DNA of 64,000 nucleotides. It comes from Cornus controversa. Lineage: Eukaryota; Streptophyta; Magnoliopsida; Cornales; Cornaceae. Both the position numbers and the translations under genes were made by a program. Location of the stretch: positions 17,410,501 to 17,474,500 of the forward strand of contig CM048846.1 in the NCBI GenBank assembly GCA_026545225.1, written 5' to 3'. Of the stretch, positions 10,773 to 21,600 are shown piece after piece. Within the stretch, counting starts at the first letter, position 1. Each line of letters opens with the position of its first letter. The notes under the pieces were generated by a model that had not been told where the DNA came from, made no database searches, and was given only the letters and a program-made list of their open reading frames with translations.

Positions 10773-10913
10773 GGATAATGCTGACAGAAACTTTTACATT
10801 CATTGGATGCATGTGGTGAGTGCATGTGGTGGGGCCTACCACATGCATCTAATGAATTTAAAAGTTTCTACTTATGAATTCTGCCTAAAAATTTTGCGTG
10901 AGTAGCATTACCC
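10773..10913. mobile_element. Mutator-like MITE with 9-bp target duplication
   Basis: The 141-bp element starts GGATAATGCT and ends AGCATTACCC. It is largely self-complementary (TGCATGTGGT ... ACCACATGCA) and is flanked on both sides by the 9-bp sequence AACATTAAA (10764-10772 and 10914-10922). A 9-bp duplication is typical of Mutator-like elements. A related element with the same first ten bases is at 39071-39289. Confidence 0.75.
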
Positions 10914-11279
10914 AACATTAAATAATTTGGTTCATGAAGGTTTTACAATGAAAATCTCTTATAAAGGCATTAGTACTGTTGGATCTATTGAGCAAACCTT
11001 TTTGAGTGACGTTTTTACGGTCATTCGTAGCTCATGGATTGAACTTTGAAGTGATCCACAAGTATAGTTTTGTATTAATTGTTTAGTACAAAAATTTATC
11101 GATTACCATATTAAGGCAGAGGATCTGATCCGTTCGAGACGGCAGTTTGGAAGAACCCTCCTTGCTTCTGGACACTGACAAAGAATGTTCATATAGTGTG
11201 ACGGACACGGCGACTTCTTCGAGGAAGCCTAACTTCTTCTAAGCCGGCCACAGGCGGTGATCATCGTCGCTATACCCAG

Positions 11280-11287
11280 TATATAAT
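11280..11287 (+). promoter_or_regulatory. Putative TATA box of the UPF0496 gene
   Basis: TATATAAT lies 87 bases before the ATG at 11374, leaving room for a leader of about 60 bases. It is the only good TATA motif close upstream. Confidence 0.5.
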
Positions 11288-11354
11288 CTTCATATCTAAC
11301 ACATGCCCAAACATTCAAATCTCGATTTAGGTTTTACTCTTTTTCTCTCTCCTT

Positions 11355-11525
11355 GAATCCAAGTCTCTCCAGAATGCGAGCCCATAGTAGCAAAATAAAC
11401 GAAGATGGTACTCTCCCACTACACTTGCTGAATCCAAGTCTCCCCAAAATGGGAGTCCGGTCTGGCGAAGATGATGCTTACCCACTACAATTACTCGATC
11501 TCAGTCACTCCAAAATGGGAGTCCC
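11355..11525 (+). repeat. In-frame tandem repeat in the UPF0496 N-terminus
   Basis: A unit beginning GAATCCAAGTCTCYCCARAA starts at 11355 and 11430 (75 bp apart). A shorter, more diverged third start is near 11497. Each carries CTCCA/CCCAAAATGGGAG-like sequence. Spacing is a multiple of three, so the repeat lengthens the protein without breaking the frame. Confidence 0.65.
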
Positions 11526-12582
11526 ACCAACCAATTCAGAGGTCGCGTCCTATGAGAACGCGTGTCGGGTCGACCCAGTTATTCTGTCATTCGATTCGAC
11601 CCTCCGGCGACGCACCAGCCGAGTGGTCAGCACTCTCACAGAGGGCGTCAAGGTTGGCTCCTTCCTTCTGCACTCACTGGGAGAGGTCACAGATTGCTTC
11701 TCCGAAACGAATCAAGAAGTTGTCAGATTCATTGTCGAATGCAAAAATGACGTACAGAAGAATGAAGTCCTGTTGGAACTTGTTCAGGATTACTCACAGA
11801 GCAGTGTTCAGACTTTGGAATTCTGTAATGTTCTCGAGAAGTACCTCAATCGTGTCCGAGACAGCCAATCGAAGATTAAAGTCGCTGTAGAGCAATTTGA
11901 GAGAGAACAGATCAGAGGAGGGATCGATGGAGAGAGGAGCAAGACAACGCTGCTACAGAGACTGAACAAATTGAAGAGTGCAGATCACCAATTTACAGAA
12001 GATTTCTTGTCATCGTTACAATCTTATTCTAAAAAACAAAAGAAAATGTTAGAGGGCTTGAAAGCTAAGAAGAGCAAGCTTGATAAGAAGTTGAAGTGTG
12101 TGAAGGCTGGGAGGACTCTATTGAACGTAATTTATGGGGCGACTTGTGCTGTTGTTTTTATATGTTCTGTTGTGGCGGCTGTGGCTGTTGCACCGGTGTT
12201 TGTGATGGCGATGGCGTCTCTGCAACTGAGCGGGTACCCGATATGGAGGATGGGAAAATGGATTGATTCCCTTTGGCGGAGGTATGAGAACGAGCTGAAA
12301 GTAGAGAAGGAGATAATGAAAACAACATTTACTGTGACCAACACTGAGATTACGGAATTGGAGGACATTCGACTACTTGTGGAAGAATTGGAAAATAAGA
12401 TTGGGGCAGTGTTTAGCGAAGACAAGGATGTGATGCTGGCTATAGATGAGATCAAGAAGAAGCTAGCTAGTTTTATGCAAACCATTGGGAAATTGAGTGA
12501 ACATATTGACAAGTGCAGAGCTGATACATTTAGCGGGAGGATGCAGATCTTGGAGAAGATTATCAAATATCCCAACAACTGA
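11374..12582 (+). CDS. UPF0496 / DUF677 (AT14A-like) membrane protein
   Basis: A single-exon gene of 402 codons. The open frame extends upstream to 11353, but the first ATG is at 11374. Residues about 55-240 are helical with coiled-coil-like stretches. A hydrophobic hairpin at about 247-285 (VIYGATCAVVFICSVVAAVA onwards, ending in MAMASL) is followed by a basic WRRYENELKVEKE segment and a second helical region. This layout matches plant UPF0496/AT14A-like proteins, membrane-associated proteins of poorly known function, some linked to integrin-like or cytoskeletal roles. Unusual is the N-terminus, built from in-frame repeats (SLSRM, SLPKM, SHSKM) spaced 25 and about 22 codons apart. No frameshift is seen. 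A TATA box lies upstream. Neighbours are transposons, so no operon-like context applies. Confidence 0.85.
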   Translation: MRAHSSKINEDGTLPLHLLNPSLPKMGVRSGEDDAYPLQLLDLSHSKMGVPPTNSEVASYENACRVDPVILSFDSTLRRRTSRVVSTLTEGVKVGSFLLHSLGEVTDCFSETNQEVVRFIVECKNDVQKNEVLLELVQDYSQSSVQTLEFCNVLEKYLNRVRDSQSKIKVAVEQFEREQIRGGIDGERSKTTLLQRLNKLKSADHQFTEDFLSSLQSYSKKQKKMLEGLKAKKSKLDKKLKCVKAGRTLLNVIYGATCAVVFICSVVAAVAVAPVFVMAMASLQLSGYPIWRMGKWIDSLWRRYENELKVEKEIMKTTFTVTNTEITELEDIRLLVEELENKIGAVFSEDKDVMLAIDEIKKKLASFMQTIGKLSEHIDKCRADTFSGRMQILEKIIKYPNN

Positions 12583-12702
12583 AATAACAACTAGGTATGT
12601 ATTACTGATGATTTACACAATGTATATGAGTCGGGTCCATTTACTTAATTTTGACCCTTTTTTAAGATTAATTTATAAGATGAGATTTATTAACTGTGAG
12701 CT

Positions 12703-12761
12703 AGGCTATATATGCAGATTCTAAATTTCTCCTTTATCCAAAGGCTATATATGCAGATTCT
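12703..12761. repeat. 20-bp direct repeat
   Basis: AGGCTATATATGCAGATTCT occurs at 12703-12722 and again at 12742-12761 without mismatch. It may be an insertion scar next to the LTR fragment that follows. Confidence 0.8.
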
Positions 12762-13311
12762 ACCTAGAACTACAGTGAATGTGGTTAGCAGTTCCATTTC
12801 TAGTTTGGAAGCCTGAAGACCCGTGGAGTATGGCTGAAGACCTGGGAAGGAAGTTGTATCTATTAAGCATAGACAAGTATTTTGGAGTTGTGATTGATTT
12901 GGTAACTTCTTGGTAAACAATGTTTGAGAATCATTGTTCAAGAAAGAATTGATGATTGGAAACTCTATAAATAGAGGTAGGGTCAAAGGAAAAAGATATA
13001 AAGAGAGAAAAAAAAATGTAAGGAGTTGGTAAGTGGTGTCAATAGATGAAAGAGTATATGTAATTCTAGACAAAAGTACCAAGAGAGAGTGAAAGAGTAT
13101 GTGTGACAGCCATGCTTTCCACTTGTTGTATATTCTCTTCTTTATTAGTGAAATACCTCTCTCCATGGACGTAACCTTAGAATTGGGTGAACCATATAAA
13201 ATATTGTGTTATACATGGATGTGTTTAATTGTGATCTCTATATATACTTGTGTGATTGAGATGTGATTATATGATTACGTTGTGCTGAACGAAGGGGATT
13301 TATTCCCAACA
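12762..13311 (+). mobile_element. Copia-like LTR fragment (3' end preserved)
   Basis: It ends GGGATTTATTCCCAACA at 13311, a frequent end of plant Ty1/copia LTRs. CTATAAATAG at 12964-12973 would be the LTR promoter, with a GA-rich transcribed region after it and a GTGAAATACCTC...GGACGTAACC section before the end. No matching TGTTGGG start and no primer-binding site after the end were found, so this is a truncated solo LTR. The left limit is a guess. Confidence 0.5.
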
Positions 13312-13389
13312 GGGGAAACCCCGGACTCCTTTTGGCTAAGCGCTTGACATGACACAGGATCAAAGATTGGGTCTGACATTAATACCAAT

Positions 13390-13754
13390 TATAACGAGTC
13401 GATCGCTTACCCTCTATTCCAAAAGCTTAAGCCAATAGATAATGCAGCATACCCACCCATATATACCCAATTTTCTACCCATTCAGATCCGATATGGCAC
13501 ACCTCTAACATTCCCCCCCCCCCACCCGACCCAAACTCATAACGCCATCGTTGCGGTTGGTTCACCATACCTACTCGGAGTGACCGCTTGGCATGACATC
13601 ATATCAAGGACTGTGTCTATCTCTGATACCAATTGTAATAGGTTGGGCGCTTGCCCTTTAACTTAAAAGCTTAAGCCAATAGGCAGCGCTGCATGCCCAC
13701 TCATATATACCCAATTCTCTTTCCATCCAAATCCAATATGAGACACCTCTAACA
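13390..13754 (-). mobile_element. TRIM retroelement (121-bp LTRs), part of a tandem array
   Basis: Two similar 121-bp LTRs, 13390-13510 and 13634-13754, read on the minus strand as TGTTAGAGGTGT...TTAYAA/ATTACA. Between them are 123 bp with a primer-binding site, TTGGTATCAGAGA (complement of 13621-13633, initiator tRNA-Met type), and a polypurine tract rich in G (complement of 13511-13528). There is no coding capacity, as expected for terminal-repeat retrotransposons in miniature. To the left of the 3' LTR another primer-site-like stretch and internal sequence continue to about 13315, so the arrangement is LTR-internal-LTR-internal (truncated). Confidence 0.8.
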
Positions 13755-13848
13755 GGTATCCATATTTTGAGTTAGTAGCCACATCCATTTTTCTTTCTTT
13801 CAAACATATAATATACATATATATATATTAAAAAAAATGTACATGCAA

Positions 13849-14619
13849 TGTGAGTTGCGCGATGCGGAAGCAACAGCAAAAACTTGTTTTAAAACCTAGA
13901 GGCGGTGATTAGGTTTACTCATTTTTTATTTAATCTTTCAGATTATCTAATTTTAAGTCCAATTAAAATCTAAGCAATCCCATAAAGCAATTAAATAAAA
14001 TAAACAGCAGTAAAGTAAACAAATGCACTAGATATAAGTGAAAAACCCAGATCGAGAAAAACCACAAGTGAGGCTTTGTAACCTCGGAGAACCAAATCCA
14101 CTATCGTCGAAGCAAAGTACAATAGAGTATGTCCTAGACTCACACCCACTCTACTTTGACAAGAATTTAATGTAGAACACCTCTATCGTCCAATCGCTGC
14201 AGACTTTCGGCTAACGGCAAAATTCTTGCGAAGGGTAATACTCGGCAAGTATTACGTCTCATTCGTAGTGCAATCTTCTTTTCCTTCCTCACCAACGAAA
14301 AGTTGTAGAAAAAACCAATCCAATATGAGACAGTTTGTTATACTTTGTTTCGACGATAGTAGATTTGCTTCTCAAGGGCTACAAAGCCACACCCGTGGTT
14401 TTTTTTCGATATGAATTTTTCACGTATATACCGTGCAATCGTATTACTTTACTTTATTGTCCTTTATTTATTTACTTGCTTTGTGGGATTACTTTAATTT
14501 TGAATTGGACTTAAAATTGGATAATCTGAAAGATTCAGCAAAAAGCGAGTAAACCAAATCACCCCCCTCTAGATTTTAAATCTAACTTTTGCAGCCGTTT
14601 CCGTACCGCGCAACTCACA
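13849..14619. mobile_element. Inverted pair of copia LTR fragments
   Basis: The left arm begins TGTGAGTTGCGCG at 13849. The right arm ends with the inverse, CGCGCAACTCACA, at 14619. Left-arm sequence to about 14320 matches the LTR family of the element at 56796-64000 (GCGGAAG...GGTTTACTC...TTTAAGTCCAATT). The right arm, 14325-14619, is about 295 bp of the same LTR end in opposite orientation. Head-to-head LTR ends could form a large hairpin. The two arms differ at many positions, so the arrangement is old or combines two family members. Confidence 0.65.
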
Positions 14620-15397
14620 CAGTGTATATTGACTAAACCTTAGGGGAGGTCAGTGTAATTTACCCTTATAAAAAATTATAATTTTTATGACTACAAATAA
14701 TAATATAAAATAAAAATTAATAAAATAAAATAAATGGAATAAGGTAATTACTAAATATTTTAGACATGGAGAGAGAAATAGTTTATTATAGTCATCCCAA
14801 CAAAAAAAATTTGATAAGATGCTAAAAACTATGACTTACTTAAATTAGTAAAATATTTAGAATAAATTTTGGTTTCATCAAATATATTCGCAATAAAAGT
14901 GAAATTGAGTTAGATGAAGTCTATTGAGACAAAATTCATAAACTAATTTAGTTCGAATATTTTACAATGAATATAATTTTGAGAAAAAAGAGTAAATATA
15001 AATGGAATTATAAGTTCAAAATAAATATATAAAAATGTAATTTTACCATTCGTAACCGTAAGGAAAGGAAAACAATGGTGTCCTTTAGGCTGTGTTTTCT
15101 TAGACAGAAACAAATAGTGGAAAGTGAAAGTGAAAGAAAAGAAAATTAAGTTTATAGTATGCATTTGATTAGCATTAAGTTTTTTTGAAGAAAGTTGTGA
15201 GAAAATATTATTTTCTTAGTTTGGAGATCATGAAAGTGAAAGAAAAAAAACTTATTGTACTTGCCAAAACTATCCTTGAATTTCAAATAGTAGAAAAATA
15301 ACGAAATTTGTGTTCGATCAATGCTCTTCATATCCCATTATTTATATTCATTTTAAATAATTTATATTTGAAAAAACGCTTCAATATATATATATGT

Positions 15398-15443
<46 letters not shown>

Positions 15444-15823
15444 CCACTACAAGAAGAAGGGATTTTATTGAGAAAAAAATACCAAAATACACATCAATGC
15501 ATTAATACATATTTCTATGCTAGACTTTCAATCTTGTCAGGGAACTAGTCTTCATCAATAGCGAGACTAGAGAAACAATTTTTGTGTGTGCTTAGAGTGA
15601 GGCTGGCTAACATATGGAGAAAGAATTACTAGGGACATAATAGGAAAATAAAATATAAAGTATAACTTTCATGAAAAACTAAAATTTTTCTATGTTTTAT
15701 ACGAGAAATGTTTTGAGGAAAAGTAAATGGTTACGAGAATCCAACGGGGCATTAACTAACAAAAATGTTTCTTGTTTTTCTGTTTCTATCTTATAAAAAG
15801 GTAAAAACAAAAGCAAAGATTAT
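14620..15823. other. AT-rich spacer with (TA)n microsatellite
   Basis: No gene recognised. A TA-repeat with small interruptions occupies 15384-15443. CACTACAAGAAGAAGGG directly after it (15445-15461) resembles a CACTA terminus but has no subterminal repeats or partner. Confidence 0.5.
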
Positions 15824-16290
15824 TGATGAAGCATAAATCCACCTCAAATTGGTCAAATGCCAACCTGTAAAAAAGAACAAGAGAAGGGTAATCGAAAAGG
15901 CACCGGCGCAGTGCCAGCCAACTACGCTCCGACGATCAAGTCAGAAATCGAAAGGGCTTTAAAAGTTGTAAAGAAACTCAGAGGGTATTAATTGTGTACC
16001 TTGGCATATGGACCGTCCCTATATGTATAGCAATCAAATAAAAATGTGACCTAGTAGAATATTGGCTCTTCAATTTCCTTTTCCAATCTGGAGATAGGAA
16101 AGTCCTGGTCAAAGTATACCTCTTGTCCACGTCACTTTAATATTAACCTCCACGTCATATGTTTTACACTAGGAGTCAAATACTCTATCAGATGCCCCAT
16201 GTTCATGAAGGTTGCCCGTCGGACCTTAAGAACACCTCGGCTGGCCCGTTGGGCTGTTAAAACGGACCTTTGGCCCATTAACTCAATAAA
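15824..16290 (-). repeat. LTR of element A (core part)
   Basis: Starts TGATGAAGCATAAATCC. It is similar through about 16290 to 33693-34160 (B) and 23421-23890 (C), with the shared blocks GGTCAAAYG, AATCGGAAAG-like, TATAGCGGTC-like and GGACCTTTGGCCCA. The inner boundary is not certain. A GC-rich GGCCTTGGCC section and AT-rich promoter-like DNA continue to about 16600. Confidence 0.6.
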
Positions 16291-16700
16291 GTAGCGACCC
16301 ATGGTTTGTTACTTCTTCTTCCCTTTTTTTTTATTTTTTTTTGGTGGACCCAGCCTTGGCCGGATCCTTAGGGATCGGCCTTAACCAGTCTGGGCCAGAT
16401 CTTCCCACTTGGATGGTCTGTTTTGCTCCTTGTGACCGTTGCATTTTTTTTAACGTTTAAAATGTAGCCGTTTGTAATAGGAATGTTGCAATCTGACCTT
16501 TTGGTGGTTTTGCCTACATAAGGTCTCTCACACATTCATTTTTTATTCACCTCCAACACTCATAGCACATGTTCCATTCTATCATCCCTTCCCTCTCTCG
16601 CTACTTGTACATTACTGAGCACAATTTTGATAAACCATCTCCAGAGATTTTTGCTCCTACTTCTCTTCTTATCCATGTTTTTGAGTCCATTCATTCTATC

Positions 16701-18551
16701 ATGGCAGATTATGAAAAATGTTAAAATATTGCCTCCACCATAACAAAATCAAAAGTAGAGTAATTGGCTATTTGCTACTCCTTTCCTGAAGGGGTTGTAG
16801 CTAGAACTCCTTTGCCAGCGGAGAGGGTTTACTCGATTTACCCAGGGGAAACATACTTCTACGAAGGTGACTTTATTTCTAGTCTTTGGTTTCGTGTTCC
16901 GAGTTTCACCAAGGAATTGCTCTGGAAGATCAACCTTTGTCCTTCTCAGCTTATGCCAAATTCTTGGTATATCATCACAGCTTCCTTGGTCTTATGACAG
17001 TCCTGCAACTTCAGATCTCCATTATTGCTTAACGAATTTCTTAATTGCTTGTTACACCTTTATGAAGAGCAAAGACATTCACCGCATACAAAGTCGGTCG
17101 CTCGGAGGGGCCCTGCCCAAAGGACTGGTGATCCTCGACAATACCCAGTGGATAAAAAATTGGAACGAAAGATTCTTTTTTGTTTTGGAGTGTTGGGAGC
17201 TTCCACCTTGCCACATTCCCTGTTCATGGACTGATGAGGATATTTCTGGTAAGCATTTTTCTTCTTACCTTATCTTCTCTTACTCATAGTCCCTTTCCAT
17301 GTATTCTGCTTTATGTAAAAGTTACTTTTATACCTTAGCTACTAGGGCCGAGCCACTCATAGATAGCGAAGAAGAAAATAGGCTGGAGATTGCTCATGAA
17401 CTCCCCACGAGGGACGCGATAGTTCTAACTTCTGATGCGGGACTGAGCATGCTAGGTTATGATGCCCGTGTTGTCATAGACAGGCGGGGTACACCCTAGC
17501 GCATTTATCTCTTCTTTTTCATTTCCTTTAACGAGTCGTGTAGCATGTACTTATTTTGTGAAAACGTACAGGATCTTCACAGAGGAAGCTTGATAGAGAC
17601 AATCTTGTGTAGGCGAAAGGAAAAGGCATTGCGTCTTTCTCTTCTCCTTTTGCACAGAAAAGGTCGCGAAGGCCCATGGCTGTGAGAAGTGCTAGTTTAC
17701 CTAGAGGCGATCTCGTCATCTCCCCCTTCCGTTGGGAATTTTTCCCCTTCGATGGCTCTTGCCCCCACAAACACTCCAAATCCGAGTTCGTTTGGGGTGC
17801 CTCCCATTCAGCTATTTAGGGGCGACAACCTCCCAGACCCAAGCTCTTTTAGAGTCCCGACGACTTAACTTTTTGGCAACGGTAGTTCCCAAGTGTCTTT
17901 CTCTTTTACTGCCAGTCATACTGGGTCAATGACACCTACTGCCAGCCATACTAGGTCACTATTAACCCATACAACGTTTGCTATGAAGCAGGCCGAGGAA
18001 TTCGTTATCCTAAGTGATCTTGAAAAGGTGGCCGCCCTCGAGTCCCCTACCTTTACCAGATATCTGCTAGTCAATTATTCATATTCTTGTTACATTATAT
18101 GGACTTCACCTTTTATGTTGTGTACTTAATTATTCATATCTTTTTAACAGGGCCTAACAGTTGCTCATGGTATCTCCAATCGCCTCTTTTGGATGGAGCA
18201 AGAAATGGAAAAGGAGAAAATCTCCTTTGTCACCGAATGCCCCTCTTTCAGTAATGAGTGTTCCAATCTTAATTCAGAGCTAAAAACTCTTTGTGCTTCC
18301 TATATTTCTCACGACGAAGAGATTGATGACCTCAACTCCCAGCTCAGTCACGAGCGAGAGGAGATGGCCAAATGGAATGTTGATCTGCCAGGGATAAAGA
18401 ACTGGTAGTCGAGCATTTCAAGGATTTGCCCGATTTGATAGGGCCTGTAATCACATATATCGATGCCTTCGAATACTTTTGTGAAGTAGCGCAGGATGAA
18501 TGGCTCGATATGGACTTCTGTGGTTTGCAGCTTAGAGAGCCTGACGCTTGA
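16701..18551 (+). pseudogene. Antisense ORF of element A, putative gypsy-type transposon protein (PF04195-like)
   Basis: The plus strand, opposite to gag-protease, encodes YFYEGDFISSLWFRVPSFTK, LCPSQLMPNSWYIITASLVL, then after a frameshift near 16995 LHYCLTNFLIACYTFMKSKD and WIKNWNERFFFVLECWELP, the signature of the plant 'putative gypsy type transposon' domain. Possible introns begin at the donor at 17250 and after 17488. A last exon begins after the acceptor near 18150 and codes a coiled coil (MEQEMEKEK...ELKTL...LSHEREEMAKW). After a second frameshift near 18395 it ends in FEYFCEVAQDEWLDMDF and REPDA at 18551. Internal stops (for example TAA soon after the ATG) make it non-functional. A promoter-like CCTACATAAGG lies at 16512-16522. 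Function of the family is unknown. Confidence 0.7.
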
Positions 18552-18769
18552 TTCCCTTTTCATTTTTTTTTACCTTGTAATATTTTCTTTTGTAGTGCCC
18601 TTCTGCTTTGTAACCTTTTTTCAATGAAGAATTATTTGCTTTCTTATTGAGGTGTTCTCTGGTCTCCAAGAAAAAATCTCATGGCTTAATCCTGCAAAAA
18701 AAAGGACTTACGTACTAGACTTGTTGTTGGATAGTACTTCCTTAGGCAGGCTTTGCCCATATATGGTCA

Positions 18770-19945
18770 CTTGACCATGTTCTCGGAATCTCAACTGATT
18801 CCATATTTTCTCTTAAAAATTCTCCCTGGAGGCGTCCCTCCGCAAGGTTCTTTAATAATATTCTCGGGACTAATCCATCATGCCTCTTTCATTAAAGACC
18901 CTTTTTAAAGGTATGTCCCCGTAGGGTTATTTTAACAATGTTCTTGAAATTAATCTATTCCGCCTTTTCATTAAAACCTTCTTTAGAGGTGTGTCCCCGG
19001 AGGGTTGTGCCCCCGTAGGGCTATTTTACAATGTTCTCAAAATTAATCCATCCCGCCTTTTTTATTAAAGGCCCTCTTTAGAGATGTGTCCCCGTAAGGT
19101 TGTGCCCCTATAGGGTTATTTTAACAATGTTCTTAGAATTAATCTATCCCGCATTTTTCATTGAAGGCTCTTTTTAGAGATGTGTCCTCGTAGGGTTGTG
19201 CCCCCGTAGGGCTATTTTAACAATGTTCTTAGAATTAATTCATCCCGCTTTTTTTATTAAAGACCCTCTTTAGAGGTGTGTCCCCATAGGGTTGTGCCCT
19301 CGAAGGGCTATTTTAACAATGTTCTCGGAATTAATCTATCCCACCTTTTTCATTAAAGGCCCTTCGTTAGAGGTGTATCCCTATAAGGTTGTTCTCCCAT
19401 AGGGCTATTTTAACAATGTTCTCAAAATTAATCCATCCTAACTTTTTCATTAAAGGCCTCTGTTAGAGGTGTGTCCCCGTAGGGCTATTTGACAATGTTC
19501 TCAAAATTAATCGATCTCGTCTTTTTCATTAAAGGCCTTCTTTATAGGTGTGTCCCCGTAGGGTTGTGCCCCCATAGGGCTATTTTAACAATGTTCTTAA
19601 AATTAATCTATCCCGCCTTGTTATTAAAGGTCCTCTTTAGAGGTATGTCCCCGTAGGGTTGTGTCACAGTAGGACTATTTTAAGAATATTTTCAGAATTT
19701 ATCCATCATGCCTTTTTCATTAAAGGCCCTCTATTAGAGATGTGTCCTCGTGGGGCTATGCTCCCGTAGGACTATTTTAACAATGTTCTCAGAATTAATA
19801 CATCTCGCATTTTTTATTAAAAGCCCTCTGTTAGAAGTGTGTCCTCGTAGGGCTATGCCCCCGTAAGGTTGTTTGACAATGTTCTAGGAATTAATTCATC
19901 ACACCTTTTTCATTAAAGGCCCTCTATTAGAGGTGTCCCCCCATG
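18770..19945. repeat. Tandem array of 77-98 bp units in element A
   Basis: About 13 diverged units, each with AATGTTCTCRGAATTAATCC, then CGCCTTTTTCATTAAAGG, CCCTCTTTAGAGG, GTGTCCCCGTAGGG and often GTGCCCCCGTAGGGC before TATTTTAAC. Longer units carry the GTAGGG block twice and shorter ones once. The same unit occurs in C (about 5 copies) and B (4 copies). It sits between the antisense ORF and the protease. Confidence 0.9.
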
Positions 19946-20305
19946 GGGTTGTTTGTTCACTTTTTGTTTTACTTATAACAACATATTTTTAAACAAAAAG
20001 GACTGTTATTGATATTTTAGTAACAAATAGAGAGTATTCAAGAAAAACCTTGGAACTATCGTTCTAAGGCTTAATATTAAACTAAGTTTCAGTTGGAACT
20101 ATTAAAGTAAATGCAACTTTTAAAAAAAAAGTCTTACCGGTGGCATTTTCTCAGATGCTCAGCATTCTAAGGATGGGTCAACTGCCTCCCTTCCAATGTC
20201 TCCGATCAATATGCCCCATGTCGTTGAGTTTAGATAACCTGTACGGGCAGTTTCTTGGTGCCTGGGAGTTTGGTTGCCTAAGTTATTTCACGGAGGACTA
20301 GGTCT

Positions 20306-21600
20306 TCAGGTTGAAAACTCGTCCTCTAGGTTAAAAACTCCTCTACTTGGCTCAAGCGTTATAGTACTAAGATATGGCTCGTTGATACACCGCCACCCGT
20401 AGTCGGGCATATTCTCTTCTTTATTTTTGACTTCTAAGCCCTCTACACTTAGTGTCTCTGACATCTTTTTCTCTTTCAGGGAAGTGGCGTAGCATTCTCG
20501 GGCAATGGCTTGATCTCCCCTTAGCTTCTCAATGCCATGGTCAGTAGGGAACCGTACGAGGAGATGATAAGTGGAGGTAACTGCTTTTATAGCATTCAAC
20601 GTAGCTCTTCTCATGATGACATTGTAGGTAGTTGGAAAGTCTACAACGAAAAAGGTTACCATCTTAATGACTTGCTTTAGACTTGTACCAGCAGTGACAA
20701 GAAGGTCAACGATACCGAATGGAAAAAGTTCTTCTCCAGAGAACCCAACAAGTGGAGATTTAGTAGGCTTAAGTCTCTCCCTACCAATCCTCATATAGTC
20801 AAAGGCTCTTACAAACAGGATGTCAACAGAACTGCCATTATCAGTCAGTACTCGCCTAATTATGAAATTGGTGATAATCAACGCGACCACCAGGGCATCG
20901 TCATGTAGTTGCTGGACTCCCCTCGTATCAACCTTTGAGAAGGTTATGATCTGATCACCTAGCTGGGGGAACTTGGCCTTAGGTGGCGATTGGCTCACCT
21001 CGCCCACTTCACAGAAACTTCTGATTTTCCTCACGTGCGCCTTACGAGCCACCTTAGATTCTCCATCGCTTGTTAGCCCACCCGAGATAACTCTGATTTC
21101 TCCCAATGGAGAATTTCTCTGAGTGTTATTGTCTTTGCCTACTTGTGGGCAATTCTCTGCCCCCCTCTTATCTCCAACCACAAATCCATGCAATTGGCCC
21201 CTACAAATCAGACTTTCAATTTTCCTTTTTAAGTCGACGCACTCATCTTTGTCATGTCCATGATAGTAGTGAAATCTACAATACTTGTCTCGAGATCTCT
21301 TAGCGGGATCAGTCCTTAGCTTTGGGGGTCATGTCACTATCGGGTCATCTTGGATGTAGAAGAGGATTTGGCTTATTGACATGTTTAAAGGGGTAAAATT
21401 GAATCTTTTATCTCAATGCGATGATCTATCGCTCTGCTCTCGCAATGTCTTTCCATACTTGGGTCTCTATCTTCCTCACTAGAATGTCCCCGTCCTTTCT
21501 TGTCCACCTTCCTGTTCCCATACCCTTTTTCCCTCCTCGCATCAAGGGCATCCTTTGAGTTCCTTTACAACTTTCAAAGTCCTTTCGATTTCTGAATTAA
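20306..21600 (-). pseudogene. Gag 3' part and aspartic protease of element A
   Basis: On the minus strand, from high to low: FTPLNMSISQ...IQDDPIVT, then a stop where copy B has Trp, then DKYCRFHYYHGHDKDECVDL (CCHC-like nucleic-acid-binding motif) and LKRKIESLICRGQL. A spacer follows, then the retropepsin domain with active site VLTDNGSSVDILF, a conserved FPFGIVDL segment and YNVIMRRATLNAIKAV, ending at 20306. The stretch 20306-21193 is a clean 295-codon frame. The gag start is lost at the junction near 21600. The frame ends shortly after the protease, where reverse transcriptase would be expected. Confidence 0.8.

Noticed and set aside
12690..13166. 158-codon minus-strand open frame as a gene
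   Set aside because: It overlaps the copia-like LTR, is low-complexity in composition and has no domain. It is the antisense of LTR sequence.
13390..13754. Cassandra-type TRIM with 5S rRNA in the LTR
   Set aside because: The 121-bp LTR contains no 5S rRNA-like internal promoter or sequence.
15445..15480. CACTACAAGAAGAAGGG as a CACTA transposon left end
   Set aside because: The first bases fit, but there are no subterminal repeats inside, no partner end with the same sequence, and it follows a TA microsatellite. Mentioned only as a possible relic.
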